Below are positions 9,406 through 16,985 of a stretch of 64,000 nucleotides of DNA, piece by piece. Source of the DNA: DLKC01 sp002478885 (GTDB taxonomy: Bacteria; Bacteroidota; Bacteroidia; Chitinophagales; Chitinophagaceae); contig JAXLUI010000002.1 in the NCBI GenBank assembly GCA_046329585.1, forward strand, positions 496,001-560,000. Direction: 5' to 3'. The translations under genes were made by a program, and so were the position numbers. The first letter of the stretch is position 1. Each line of letters begins with the position of its first letter. Under the pieces are notes generated by a model, which worked only from the letters and a program-made list of their open reading frames with translations, was not told the DNA's origin and did no database searches.

Positions 9406-11799
9406 TTATTCCTGCATCATTTCCATGATGGTTTCTGTGATCTCTTCGGCGTTGGGCTTGCTGAAATAATCGCCATCGCTTCCGTAGGCAGGCCTGTGCG
9501 GCTTACCGGTAATGGTACGCGGGGCAACATCTAGGTACCGGTATCCGCCCTGTTCTTCCATTACTTTATTGTACATATACGCGGCAGCGCCGCCGGGTAC
9601 ATCTTCATCCACAAAAACAATACGGTTGGTTTTCTTCAGCGATTTTACAATGCTGTGGTGAATATCAAAAGGCAGTAGTGTCTGCACATCTATGATCTCG
9701 CAACTTATCTCCTGCTCTTCCAAACGGGTGGCTGCTTCCTGTATGATGCGGAGTGTTGAACCATACGATACGATAGTAATGTCTGTACCTTCCCTTATCA
9801 CCTCCGGTATGCCGAGTGGCACGGTCATTTCCAGCAGGTTCGATGGCAGCTTTTCTTTTAGCCGGTAACCGTTAAGGCACTCGATAACAATAGCGGGATC
9901 ATTGCTCCGGAGAAGGCTGTTATACATTCCGGCGGCCTGCACCATATTGCGTGGCACACAAACATGCATACCCCGCAACGAATGAATGATCATACCCATG
10001 GGTGAACCACTATGCCAGATGCCTTCCAGCCTGTGCCCCCGGGTCCTCACAATCACCGGGCAGTGCTGCCGCCCCTTCGTGCGGTATTGCAGCGTTGCCA
10101 CATCATCGGTCAATGGCTGCAAGCCATATACGAGGTAATCGAGGTATTGAATTTCGGCGATGGGACGCAGCCCACGCAATGCCAGCCCGATGCCCTCTCC
10201 CATGATGGTCAGTTCACGGATACCCGTATCAAAAATGCGGTATTCCCCATACTTTTCCTGCAAACCGGCAAAGCCCTGGTTTACATCCCCGATATAGCCA
10301 ACATCTTCACCAAATGCCACAACCAACGGGTTGGCAGCAAAAAGCTGGTCGAAATAACGGTTGAGTACCTCGTAGCCATTGATCACCGGGGCATCGCCGG
10401 CATAAACAGCCGGCTGTTCCTGCACGTTTAAAGCACGGGAAGGCTTTTCGTTATACAATTGGGAACTGAACAAATCATTGTATAACGCCTTCGATTTTTT
10501 ATAGTATTCGCGAAGCTCGCCGGCAAACTCAGAACGGCCGGCCACATCAAGCGATACGGAAAGCGCTTTCATGATGTCGCGGCGCAAAGGCTCCCTGTTC
10601 TGCAGGAGTGATTTGGCGATCTGCTGTAAACTGTTATAACGGTCAATATCATGTACCACGGTGGCGCGTATTGCTTCGGCTGCCCGCTTTGCTTCCTCTT
10701 TTAACGGAACGGAATAAGCCTCCCACGCACGGTTCCTGCTTATTTTTACTTTTTCTTTGGCCTGTTCTTCCACGGCGGAAATCTCGCTATCGGTGGCGAT
10801 ACTGCTTTCTATCAGCCAGTTGCGCATGTGCTTGATACAATCCCATTCGCGTTCCCATTCCAGCCGCTCCGGGCTCTTATAGCGTTCATGGCTCCCTGAT
10901 GTGGAATGCCCCTGCGGCTGCGTGATCTCTTCCACATGAAACACCGCCGGGATATGGGTCCGCCTGATCTTTTCGATCCCGGCTTCAAATACTTCACACA
11001 GCTCTGCGTAATTCCAGCCCTTTACATTGTAAATATCAATGCCATTGGTATCGGGTCTTTTCTGCATGCCCCTCAATGCCGCGGAGATCGACCCCTTGGT
11101 GGTCTGGTATTCCTTCGGGACAGAGATGCCATAACCATCATCCCACACAAAAACGGCAAGCGGTATCTGCAATACGCCGGCTGCATTGATCGCTTCCCAG
11201 AAATGCCCCTCTGAGGTGGAAGCGTCGCCGATCGTACAAAAACAAACCTCATCGCCATTTGTCGAAAGATCGGCAAACTGCTTTAACGCTTCAGAATTGC
11301 GGAACAGCTTCGATGCCAGTGCCAGCCCGATCGTGCGGGGCATCTGGGCAGCCGTTGGCGCCATATCGGTTGATATATTCTTTTGATGGGCAAGGGCAAG
11401 CGGGTTGCCATGATCATCGAAATTATCCGAAGTAAAATGATTGCTCATCTGCCTGCCGCCGCTGAAAGGCTCATTCTCCAGGTTGGTATCTGCATACAAT
11501 TGGGAAAAAAATTGCTGCACATTGGCAATCCCTGCGGCGAAAATAAAGGTCTGGTCGCGGTAATAACCCGAGCGCCAGTCGCCCGGCTTAAAAAATTTGG
11601 CCATTGCTACCTGCGCTACCTCCTTGCCATCGCCAAAAATGCCAAACTTGGCTTTACCCGTTAGCACTTCCCGGCGGCCCAGTAAACTGGCCTCCCGGCT
11701 TTCTATTGCAATGCCATAGTCCTTGAGAACTTCGTTGCGAAATTCCTCGTACGACAGCATGCTTTCGCTTTGGCTGGTGGAGAGGGTAATGTCTTGCAT
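9406..11799 (-). CDS. 2-oxoacid dehydrogenase E1, fused alpha and beta subunits
   Basis: Thiamine diphosphate-dependent E1 of 797 residues. The alpha part (about 15-400) carries the TPP/Mg motif starting GDASTSEGHF (residue 191) and DDGYGIS (220). The transketolase-like beta part (about 465-797) includes VVAFGEDVGYIGDV, DTGIRELTIMGEGIG and a C-terminal transketolase domain. The fused form is common in Bacteroidota and acts in the branched-chain 2-oxoacid or pyruvate dehydrogenase complex, decarboxylating the 2-oxoacid and passing the acyl group to an E2 lipoyl domain. No E2 or E3 gene is in the window, so the substrate is open. The promoter -7 box is so close to ATG 11799 that the next in-frame ATG (11760, residue 14, MLSYEEF) may be the true start. 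Confidence 0.88.
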   Translation of the reverse strand: MQDITLSTSQSESMLSYEEFRNEVLKDYGIAIESREASLLGRREVLTGKAKFGIFGDGKEVAQVAMAKFFKPGDWRSGYYRDQTFIFAAGIANVQQFFSQLYADTNLENEPFSGGRQMSNHFTSDNFDDHGNPLALAHQKNISTDMAPTAAQMPRTIGLALASKLFRNSEALKQFADLSTNGDEVCFCTIGDASTSEGHFWEAINAAGVLQIPLAVFVWDDGYGISVPKEYQTTKGSISAALRGMQKRPDTNGIDIYNVKGWNYAELCEVFEAGIEKIRRTHIPAVFHVEEITQPQGHSTSGSHERYKSPERLEWEREWDCIKHMRNWLIESSIATDSEISAVEEQAKEKVKISRNRAWEAYSVPLKEEAKRAAEAIRATVVHDIDRYNSLQQIAKSLLQNREPLRRDIMKALSVSLDVAGRSEFAGELREYYKKSKALYNDLFSSQLYNEKPSRALNVQEQPAVYAGDAPVINGYEVLNRYFDQLFAANPLVVAFGEDVGYIGDVNQGFAGLQEKYGEYRIFDTGIRELTIMGEGIGLALRGLRPIAEIQYLDYLVYGLQPLTDDVATLQYRTKGRQHCPVIVRTRGHRLEGIWHSGSPMGMIIHSLRGMHVCVPRNMVQAAGMYNSLLRSNDPAIVIECLNGYRLKEKLPSNLLEMTVPLGIPEVIREGTDITIVSYGSTLRIIQEAATRLEEQEISCEIIDVQTLLPFDIHHSIVKSLKKTNRIVFVDEDVPGGAAAYMYNKVMEEQGGYRYLDVAPRTITGKPHRPAYGSDGDYFSKPNAEEITETIMEMMQE

Positions 11800-11803
11800 G
11801 CGA

Positions 11804-11832
11804 CAAATGTACCATTTACATCAATTTAGCAA
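11804..11832 (-). promoter_or_regulatory. Promoter of the E1 gene (Bacteroidota type)
   Basis: On the minus strand the sequence reads TTG, 18 bases, TACATTTG, an exact match to the TTG/TAnnTTTG pattern. A start a few bases after the -7 box falls at about 11797-11800, on the first ATG, so the mRNA is either leaderless or translated from 11760. Confidence 0.7.
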
Positions 11833-11989
11833 TAAGTAAGGGGTGGATTAAAATAGTGATGTTGATAAACTTTGATAACAATAAAAGAATTCTGCTCAAA
11901 CGTTAAAGGATTTTAAAGAACTATTACCAATTTAAATTACATCCACAACAAGAAATCAATAATTTTACAACGCAAAAATCAAAAATGGC

Positions 11990-12451
11990 ATGAAAAAATT
12001 ATTCTTCCTGACTTCAGCCCTCTTTACTACCGTACTGCTGAAGGCCCAAAACACCGATGCAACACAAACCCAGGCACCCGATATTACCAAAGTGGTGTCT
12101 TTTAAAGAGCTTGACCACGACTTCGGAAAAATCCCTTTTGGCAAGCCCGCCAGTTTTGAACTGGAGATAAAAAATATTTCAAAAGATACCGTAAGAATAG
12201 AAAATGTACAGGTAGGCTGCGGATGCACTACGCCAAAATGGGCGCCCGGTCCTTATGCCCCCGGCGAGACCTTCAAAGTGGGTATCGGCTTTAACGGCGC
12301 AACAGACGGGGAATTTCATAAGGTAGTAACCATCTTCCTCAGTGGCGGGTTAAGCCAGGTGATCAAATTCCACGGAGAAACATACAAGGCACCCGATAAC
12401 CCGGCCCCCGGCAATTCAGCGATAGAAAAATTAAAACCAGGTTCAAATTAG
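11990..12451 (+). CDS. DUF1573 secreted protein, first of a tandem pair
   Basis: Secreted protein of 153 residues with an N-terminal signal peptide (KKLFFLTSALFTTVLLKAQ). A DUF1573 domain (Ig-like fold, related to ASPM-SPD-2-Hydin) follows, with the hallmark FGKIPFGKPASFELEIKN and a cysteine pair in VGCGCTTP. The family is abundant in Bacteroidota and its function is not established. A second DUF1573 gene begins 21 bases after its stop, so the two are likely one transcript. The pair probably arose by duplication: both share the order signal, FGK(I/V)P, GCGCT. Confidence 0.85.
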   Translation: MKKLFFLTSALFTTVLLKAQNTDATQTQAPDITKVVSFKELDHDFGKIPFGKPASFELEIKNISKDTVRIENVQVGCGCTTPKWAPGPYAPGETFKVGIGFNGATDGEFHKVVTIFLSGGLSQVIKFHGETYKAPDNPAPGNSAIEKLKPGSN

Positions 12452-12472
12452 TCAATCCCAAAAATCAGCAAT

Positions 12473-12847
12473 ATGAAAAAGCTTTTAACAGCATTATTAT
12501 TTGTAGCAGCAATCCCGGTATTTGCGCAAACAGCAAGCCCGGTTGAATTCAAAGACGTAAAACATTCTTTCGGAAAAGTTCCGCAGGGAACACCGGTTTC
12601 AACAACCTTTTCTTTTACCAACAATTCCGACAAGCCGGTGATCATTGAAACGGCCACCGCTGGTTGTGGTTGCACCAAGCCTGAATACCCGCAGGAGCCT
12701 GTGCTGAAAGGAAAAACAGCGACCATCAAGGTTACTTATAACGCGGCAAACATGGGTGCTTTCACCAAAACGGTGACGGTAAAATTTGCCAATGTAGCCG
12801 AACCGGTCATCCTCACGATCGATGGCGAAGTGGTAGCAAAACAATAA
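12473..12847 (+). CDS. DUF1573 secreted protein, second of a tandem pair
   Basis: Protein of 124 residues: signal peptide (KKLLTALLFVAAIPVFAQ), then a DUF1573 domain containing HSFGKVPQGTPV and the double cysteine in AGCGCTKPEYP. It is shorter at the C-terminus than its upstream paralogue. It is the second gene of a two-gene unit that ends in a strong terminator. The role is unknown; location in the periplasm or at the surface is inferred from the signal peptide. Confidence 0.87.
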   Translation: MKKLLTALLFVAAIPVFAQTASPVEFKDVKHSFGKVPQGTPVSTTFSFTNNSDKPVIIETATAGCGCTKPEYPQEPVLKGKTATIKVTYNAANMGAFTKTVTVKFANVAEPVILTIDGEVVAKQ

Positions 12848-12868
12848 CGGTAACGCTAAATATTTACA

Positions 12869-12900
12869 GGGGCTGTGCTTGGGCACAGCCTTTTTTGTTT
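12869..12900 (+). terminator. Terminator of the DUF1573 pair
   Basis: GGCTGTGC, a TTGG loop and GCACAGCC form an eight-pair perfect stem followed by TTTTTTGTTT. Confidence 0.92.
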
Positions 12901-13080
12901 GAACCGGGACTGGGTTCTGTAGCGGTCTTTGACAAAAGCAGGAAGCTTTGCCTGCGGCTGCCCGGAGGAATAAACCGGGGTCGCATACCTGTACGCCATA
13001 AATTTTCCGGCAACCTCCCGGCAACCCCTCGTCTCCCCTGTCACGGCTCCCGTTTCACGTCCCCCTCTCCGTCCGGGCTT

Positions 13081-13126
13081 ACTTGGTAGATACTTGGTAG
13101 ATACTTGGTAGATACTTGGTAGATAC
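13081..13126. repeat. Tandem repeat, 11-mer ACTTGGTAGAT x4
   Basis: Four exact consecutive copies of ACTTGGTAGAT (13081-13124) plus two bases of a fifth lie in the 604-base space between the DUF1573 pair and the molybdenum hydroxylase. No gene covers it. The exactness of the copies suggests recent slippage. Confidence 0.9.
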
Positions 13127-13230
13127 GCCGTACTTACTGCGTGCTTTTGCGTAGCCGTTAACCTGCTGTATGTGGTTGGGGAGCATTTATTCCGCCGCGG
13201 CTGTTAAAGCCCGGCCGCCGGGAAGGCCCT

Positions 13231-13300
13231 GAAGTGTGCGACGCAACGATGCCCGGCAGCCGAGAAAAAGCCGGGCCCCTTTAATCCATGCTCAAATATC
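13231..13300. repeat. Dispersed inverted-repeat element, locus B (single arm)
   Basis: The core GTGTGCGACGCAACGATG lies at 13234-13251. It is followed by a GCCCGGC/GCCGGGC hairpin (13251-13257 with 13270-13276) matching the usual outer end of the arm. No good left arm was found. Confidence 0.6.
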
Positions 13301-13451
13301 GGGAAAACAGCCCTATGGACCAACAGGGCCGGGTAAAATAAACGGTGGAGGAATCATGGCCCCTGACCCTGGACCTTTGCCAAATAAATTCGCTCGGCTC
13401 CATGGTCTTGCCCATATAAATTTTAGTAACTTGGGCCACAAAATCTCCACT

Positions 13452-13919
13452 ATGCCAACCTACAATTTACAGATCAACGAAAAGACTTATACGGTTGAAG
13501 CAGATGCAAAAATGCCGCTGCTGTGGGCTATACGCGATCTTGTTGGTTTAACAGGAACAAAATATGGCTGTGGCATTGCGCAGTGCGGTGCCTGCACGGT
13601 TCACCTGAACGGCAACGCGGTCCGTTCCTGCACGCTGCCCGTTTCTGCAGCAGTAAATCAAAAGATCACCACCATTGAAGGACTGTCTGAAGATAATTCC
13701 CACCCGGTGCAGAAAGCCTGGATAGCAGAACAGGTGCCGCAATGTGGCTATTGCCAGAGCGGTCACATCATGACAGCGGCCGCATTGCTAAAGAAAAATC
13801 CTGCCCCGGACGATAAGCAGATTGACATCGCGCTGGGCGGTTTGATTTGCCGCTGCGGTACCTATACCCGCATCCGCAAGGCGGTAAAGACCGCTGCTGA
13901 CATTATGCAAAAAGCTTAA
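13452..13919 (+). CDS. 2Fe-2S subunit of a molybdenum hydroxylase (IorA-like)
   Basis: Small iron-sulfur subunit of 155 residues. A plant-ferredoxin-type 2Fe-2S domain (CGIAQCGACTVHLNG plus a later Cys) is followed by the second all-helical 2Fe-2S domain (CGYCQSGHIM and CRCGTYTRIRKAV). This is the arrangement in isoquinoline 1-oxidoreductase alpha subunits and related enzymes. It should carry electrons from the molybdopterin subunit encoded 18 bases downstream. A longer frame reaches back to 13236, but it runs through a dispersed repeat; the ATG at 13452 begins the conserved domain (MPTYNLQINEKTYTVEA). Confidence 0.92.
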   Translation: MPTYNLQINEKTYTVEADAKMPLLWAIRDLVGLTGTKYGCGIAQCGACTVHLNGNAVRSCTLPVSAAVNQKITTIEGLSEDNSHPVQKAWIAEQVPQCGYCQSGHIMTAAALLKKNPAPDDKQIDIALGGLICRCGTYTRIRKAVKTAADIMQKA

Positions 13920-13937
13920 CCAACAAAAAAGACTACA

Positions 13938-16106
13938 ATGAAAACGGTACATAAAAATGTTTCCCGCCGGAATTTCTTAAAGGCTTCAGGACTTACCGGC
14001 GCCGCACTTACCATCGGCTATTACCTGCCTGCTGCTGCCAATGACGCAACAAAGATTATTCATGCAGGCTCCGCCGACACCCTTGGCGTAAGCCTGAATG
14101 CGTGGGTATCGATCGATTCATCGGGCAAAGTAACGATTATGAATCACCGTTCCGAAATGGGACAAGGTTCTTTCCAGGTGGTGCCACAAATGATCGCGGA
14201 AGAACTGGAAGTGGACCTGGATAAAGTGCAGATACTTTTTGCGCCGGGTTCGCAGGATAAATACGGCAGCCAGATCACAGGCGGCAGTTCAACAGTGCGC
14301 GGTTCTTATTTACACCTCATGCGCGTTGGTGCTTCTGCAAGGGAAATGCTTATACAGGCTGCGGCAAAAAGATGGAATGTCGACAGCCATGAATGTTATG
14401 CCGAAAGCAGTGCCGTATTCCACAAACCTTCAGGGAAGAAATTCACCTACGGGGAGTTGGTGGAAGACGCTGCCAAACTTGAGCCGCCAAAAACGGTGAA
14501 GCTGAAAAATGTGGAAGATTATAAGATCATACGCAAGCCGCTCCAGCGCCAGGACATACCTTCCAAAGTCAACGGCAAAGCCATCTTTGGTCTTGATAAA
14601 AAAATAGAGGGAATGCTCTATGCAGTGGTGGAACGCAACCCGCGTTTTCTTGGTAAAGTAAAGAGCTTTGATGATACGGCTGCCAAAGCAGTGCCGGGTG
14701 TTAAACATGTTTTTAAAGTACAGATGCCGGTATTTGCTACAACAAGAGAAGGCGTTGCCGTTGTGGCGACCAATACCTGGGCGGCCATGCAGGGCAGAAA
14801 GGCATTAAAAGTAGAATGGGACGACAGTGGCTTTGAACACCTGGGCACTGACCAGGTCTACGACAGGATGAAGAGTGACCTGAACAAACCAGGCCTTTCA
14901 CAAAGAACGGGCGGTAACGCACCGGCCGCATTTGACAAAGCCGACCTGAAAGTAGAAGCCATTTATGAAACGCCGTACGAAAGCCATAGCTGTATGGAAC
15001 CACTGAATTGTATAGCGCATGTAAAAGAGGGCAAGGTAGAGATATGGGGACCTATCCAGGGGCCTGACTGGGTACAGAGCGATGTTGCCCAACGGCTTGG
15101 CCTCAAGCCGGAAGACGTTACCGTAAACATGACCTTCCTTGGTGGTGGCTTTGGCCGCAAGGCTTTCACGGATTACACTTATGAAGCAGTGGTAATCTCA
15201 AAAGAAATAAAGGGACCCGTGCAGGTCGTATGGGCACGCGAAGATGATATGACACAAGGGCCTTTCCGCCCCGGCGCTACCTACGGCATGAAAGCAGGTA
15301 TCAGCAAAAATGGCAACATCACTTCCCTGCAGGCAAAAATGGCGGCGCAGAATATGGATCACCAGAACCCCGGCGCCGATAAAACATTTTACAATGGCAG
15401 TACGGGGGAAGGCTTTCTGCAACCCTATTTTGAAAGCATCCCGCATTACAGTTTTGGTGATGTGCCAACAGAATCGCCCATACCTGTTATGTGGTGGCGT
15501 TCGGTATACTCATCAACCAATGGCTTTGCCTACGAAAGCTTCTTCGATGAAATGGCCATAGCCGCTGGCAAAGATCCGCTCGACTTCAGGCGCAATCATT
15601 TAAACAACGACCGCTACCAGGCGTTGATCGATATGCTGGAAGAAAAAACAGGATGGAAAAACCGCGGCAAAAAGGAAGGCTGGGGCGTAGCAATCACGGA
15701 ATGTTTTGGAAGCATTGTAGGCGAAGTGGTCAAAGTCTCAAAGAACACAGAAGGCAAAGTAAAGATTGATAAGGTAACAGCTGTGATGGACTGCGGCTGG
15801 TACGTTAACCCGGATATTATCCGCCAGCAGGTGGAAGGCAGTATTGTAATGGCACTTGGTGCCGCTACCAAACACGAAACACATTTCACCGACGGCAAGG
15901 CTGTGGAAAAGAATTTTGACGCCTACCGGATGCCGCGCCTTACTGACACCCCGGTGATAGAAGTGCATATCATGGATAACAACGAAAAAGCCGGTGGCGT
16001 TGGCGAGCCCGGGCTTCCTCCTTTTACGCCGGCACTGTGCAATGCCATTTTTGATCTTACAGGCAAACGCATCCGCAGGTTGCCTTTCGATCTTAATGAA
16101 GTATAG
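13938..16106 (+). CDS. Molybdopterin-binding subunit, xanthine dehydrogenase family (IorB-like)
   Basis: Large catalytic subunit of 722 residues. It starts with a twin-arginine signal (SRRNFLKASGLTGAALTIG), so the folded, cofactor-loaded enzyme is probably exported to the periplasm with the small subunit. Molybdopterin-binding signatures of the aldehyde oxidase/xanthine dehydrogenase family are present (NHRSEMGQGSFQVVPQMIAEE, FLGGGFGRKAF, GGVGEPGLPPFTPALCNAIF). The Glu in VGEPGLPP fits the catalytic base position. It resembles isoquinoline 1-oxidoreductase beta subunits; the natural substrate, perhaps an aldehyde or N-heterocycle, is not known. The cytochrome c gene downstream is the likely acceptor. 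Confidence 0.92.
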   Translation: MKTVHKNVSRRNFLKASGLTGAALTIGYYLPAAANDATKIIHAGSADTLGVSLNAWVSIDSSGKVTIMNHRSEMGQGSFQVVPQMIAEELEVDLDKVQILFAPGSQDKYGSQITGGSSTVRGSYLHLMRVGASAREMLIQAAAKRWNVDSHECYAESSAVFHKPSGKKFTYGELVEDAAKLEPPKTVKLKNVEDYKIIRKPLQRQDIPSKVNGKAIFGLDKKIEGMLYAVVERNPRFLGKVKSFDDTAAKAVPGVKHVFKVQMPVFATTREGVAVVATNTWAAMQGRKALKVEWDDSGFEHLGTDQVYDRMKSDLNKPGLSQRTGGNAPAAFDKADLKVEAIYETPYESHSCMEPLNCIAHVKEGKVEIWGPIQGPDWVQSDVAQRLGLKPEDVTVNMTFLGGGFGRKAFTDYTYEAVVISKEIKGPVQVVWAREDDMTQGPFRPGATYGMKAGISKNGNITSLQAKMAAQNMDHQNPGADKTFYNGSTGEGFLQPYFESIPHYSFGDVPTESPIPVMWWRSVYSSTNGFAYESFFDEMAIAAGKDPLDFRRNHLNNDRYQALIDMLEEKTGWKNRGKKEGWGVAITECFGSIVGEVVKVSKNTEGKVKIDKVTAVMDCGWYVNPDIIRQQVEGSIVMALGAATKHETHFTDGKAVEKNFDAYRMPRLTDTPVIEVHIMDNNEKAGGVGEPGLPPFTPALCNAIFDLTGKRIRRLPFDLNEV

Positions 16107-16245
16107 CGCATTTATATAAGTGCTGTTACAATTCGGTAGCGGGCTGCGATCCACGTATCAGCGTCGTTGCCTTTGCAGCTTCGATTGGATGACAGGCTCG
16201 CTTATACTGCATTATTTTATTCAACAGGAATATGTATTGAGCTGT

Positions 16246-16665
16246 ATGAAACAAAAACAAAATCTTTTTTCAGCGACGGCAATCACAGCGTCGTTATTGT
16301 TCTGTTCTTTTGCCGGCCAGACTTTTGATTTAAAGGCAAGCATGGAAAGGGGCAAAGAACTTTATGTAACCAACTGCCAAAGCTGCCATATGGAGGAAGG
16401 CCAGGGCCTGGAAGGCGTTTATCCACCGCTGGCCAAATCAGACTACCTCATGGCCGACAAAAAAAGATCCATCAAACAAACGCTGTATGGCGCCACCGGT
16501 GAGATCACGGTGAACGGTGCAGCATACAATACCGACATGACGGGTTATGACCTTACCGACCAGGAAACATCAGATGTATTGAACTTCATCCGGAACTCCT
16601 GGGGCAACAAGGGCGAACCTGTTTTACCCGCAGATGTAAAGGCAGAACGAAAGCCCGCACAATAA
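16246..16665 (+). CDS. Cytochrome c, single haem
   Basis: Small cytochrome of 139 residues with a signal peptide (SATAITASLLFCSFAGQ) and one haem site, CQSCH, within ELYVTNCQSCHMEEGQGLEG. A Met in MTGYDLTDQE may be the axial ligand. It lies 139 bases after the IorB-like gene, the usual arrangement for periplasmic molybdenum hydroxylases that pass electrons to a cytochrome. The frame extends upstream to 16120, but the ATG at 16246 starts the signal peptide. The unit ends in a clear terminator. Confidence 0.88.
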   Translation: MKQKQNLFSATAITASLLFCSFAGQTFDLKASMERGKELYVTNCQSCHMEEGQGLEGVYPPLAKSDYLMADKKRSIKQTLYGATGEITVNGAAYNTDMTGYDLTDQETSDVLNFIRNSWGNKGEPVLPADVKAERKPAQ

Positions 16666-16687
16666 CAACGTTTCAAAAATTAACCAG

Positions 16688-16716
16688 CCTGCGCAACTTA
16701 TTTGCGCAGGTTTTTT
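16688..16716 (+). terminator. Terminator of the molybdenum hydroxylase operon
   Basis: CCTGCGCAA, a CTTAT loop and TTGCGCAGG, then TTTTTT. The perfect nine-pair stem starts 23 bases after the cytochrome stop. Confidence 0.93.
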
Positions 16717-16788
16717 ATGCCTGGTACACTGGCTGTTGCAGTTGAATATTGCTGTGTTGCTGAATGGCTGCGGGACTTGCAGGGTGTA

Positions 16789-16806
16789 GCCCGCCCATGG
16801 GCGGGC
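16789..16806. repeat. Perfect 18-base GC palindrome
   Basis: GCCCGCCCATGGGCGGGC is fully self-complementary. It is followed by the GC-rich phrase GTAGCGAAGCGCAGCCCGG and a GCCCGG repeat. It lies in a 320-base intergenic space and has no T tract, so it is not a normal terminator. Confidence 0.6.
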
Positions 16807-16985
16807 CGTAGCGAAGCGCAGCCCGGAAAGGCCCGGACTGTTGCCCGGTACCCGTAAACAGTTGAAAGCCCCAAATTCTTTTTTATCAATTGTTTATAAA
16901 ATCTATCCGCCGGTAAAATAGTTTTTTGTATTATCTTTTTGAGCTATAATTTCATGTCTTTCGCAAACCAAAACAAATAGTGCAT

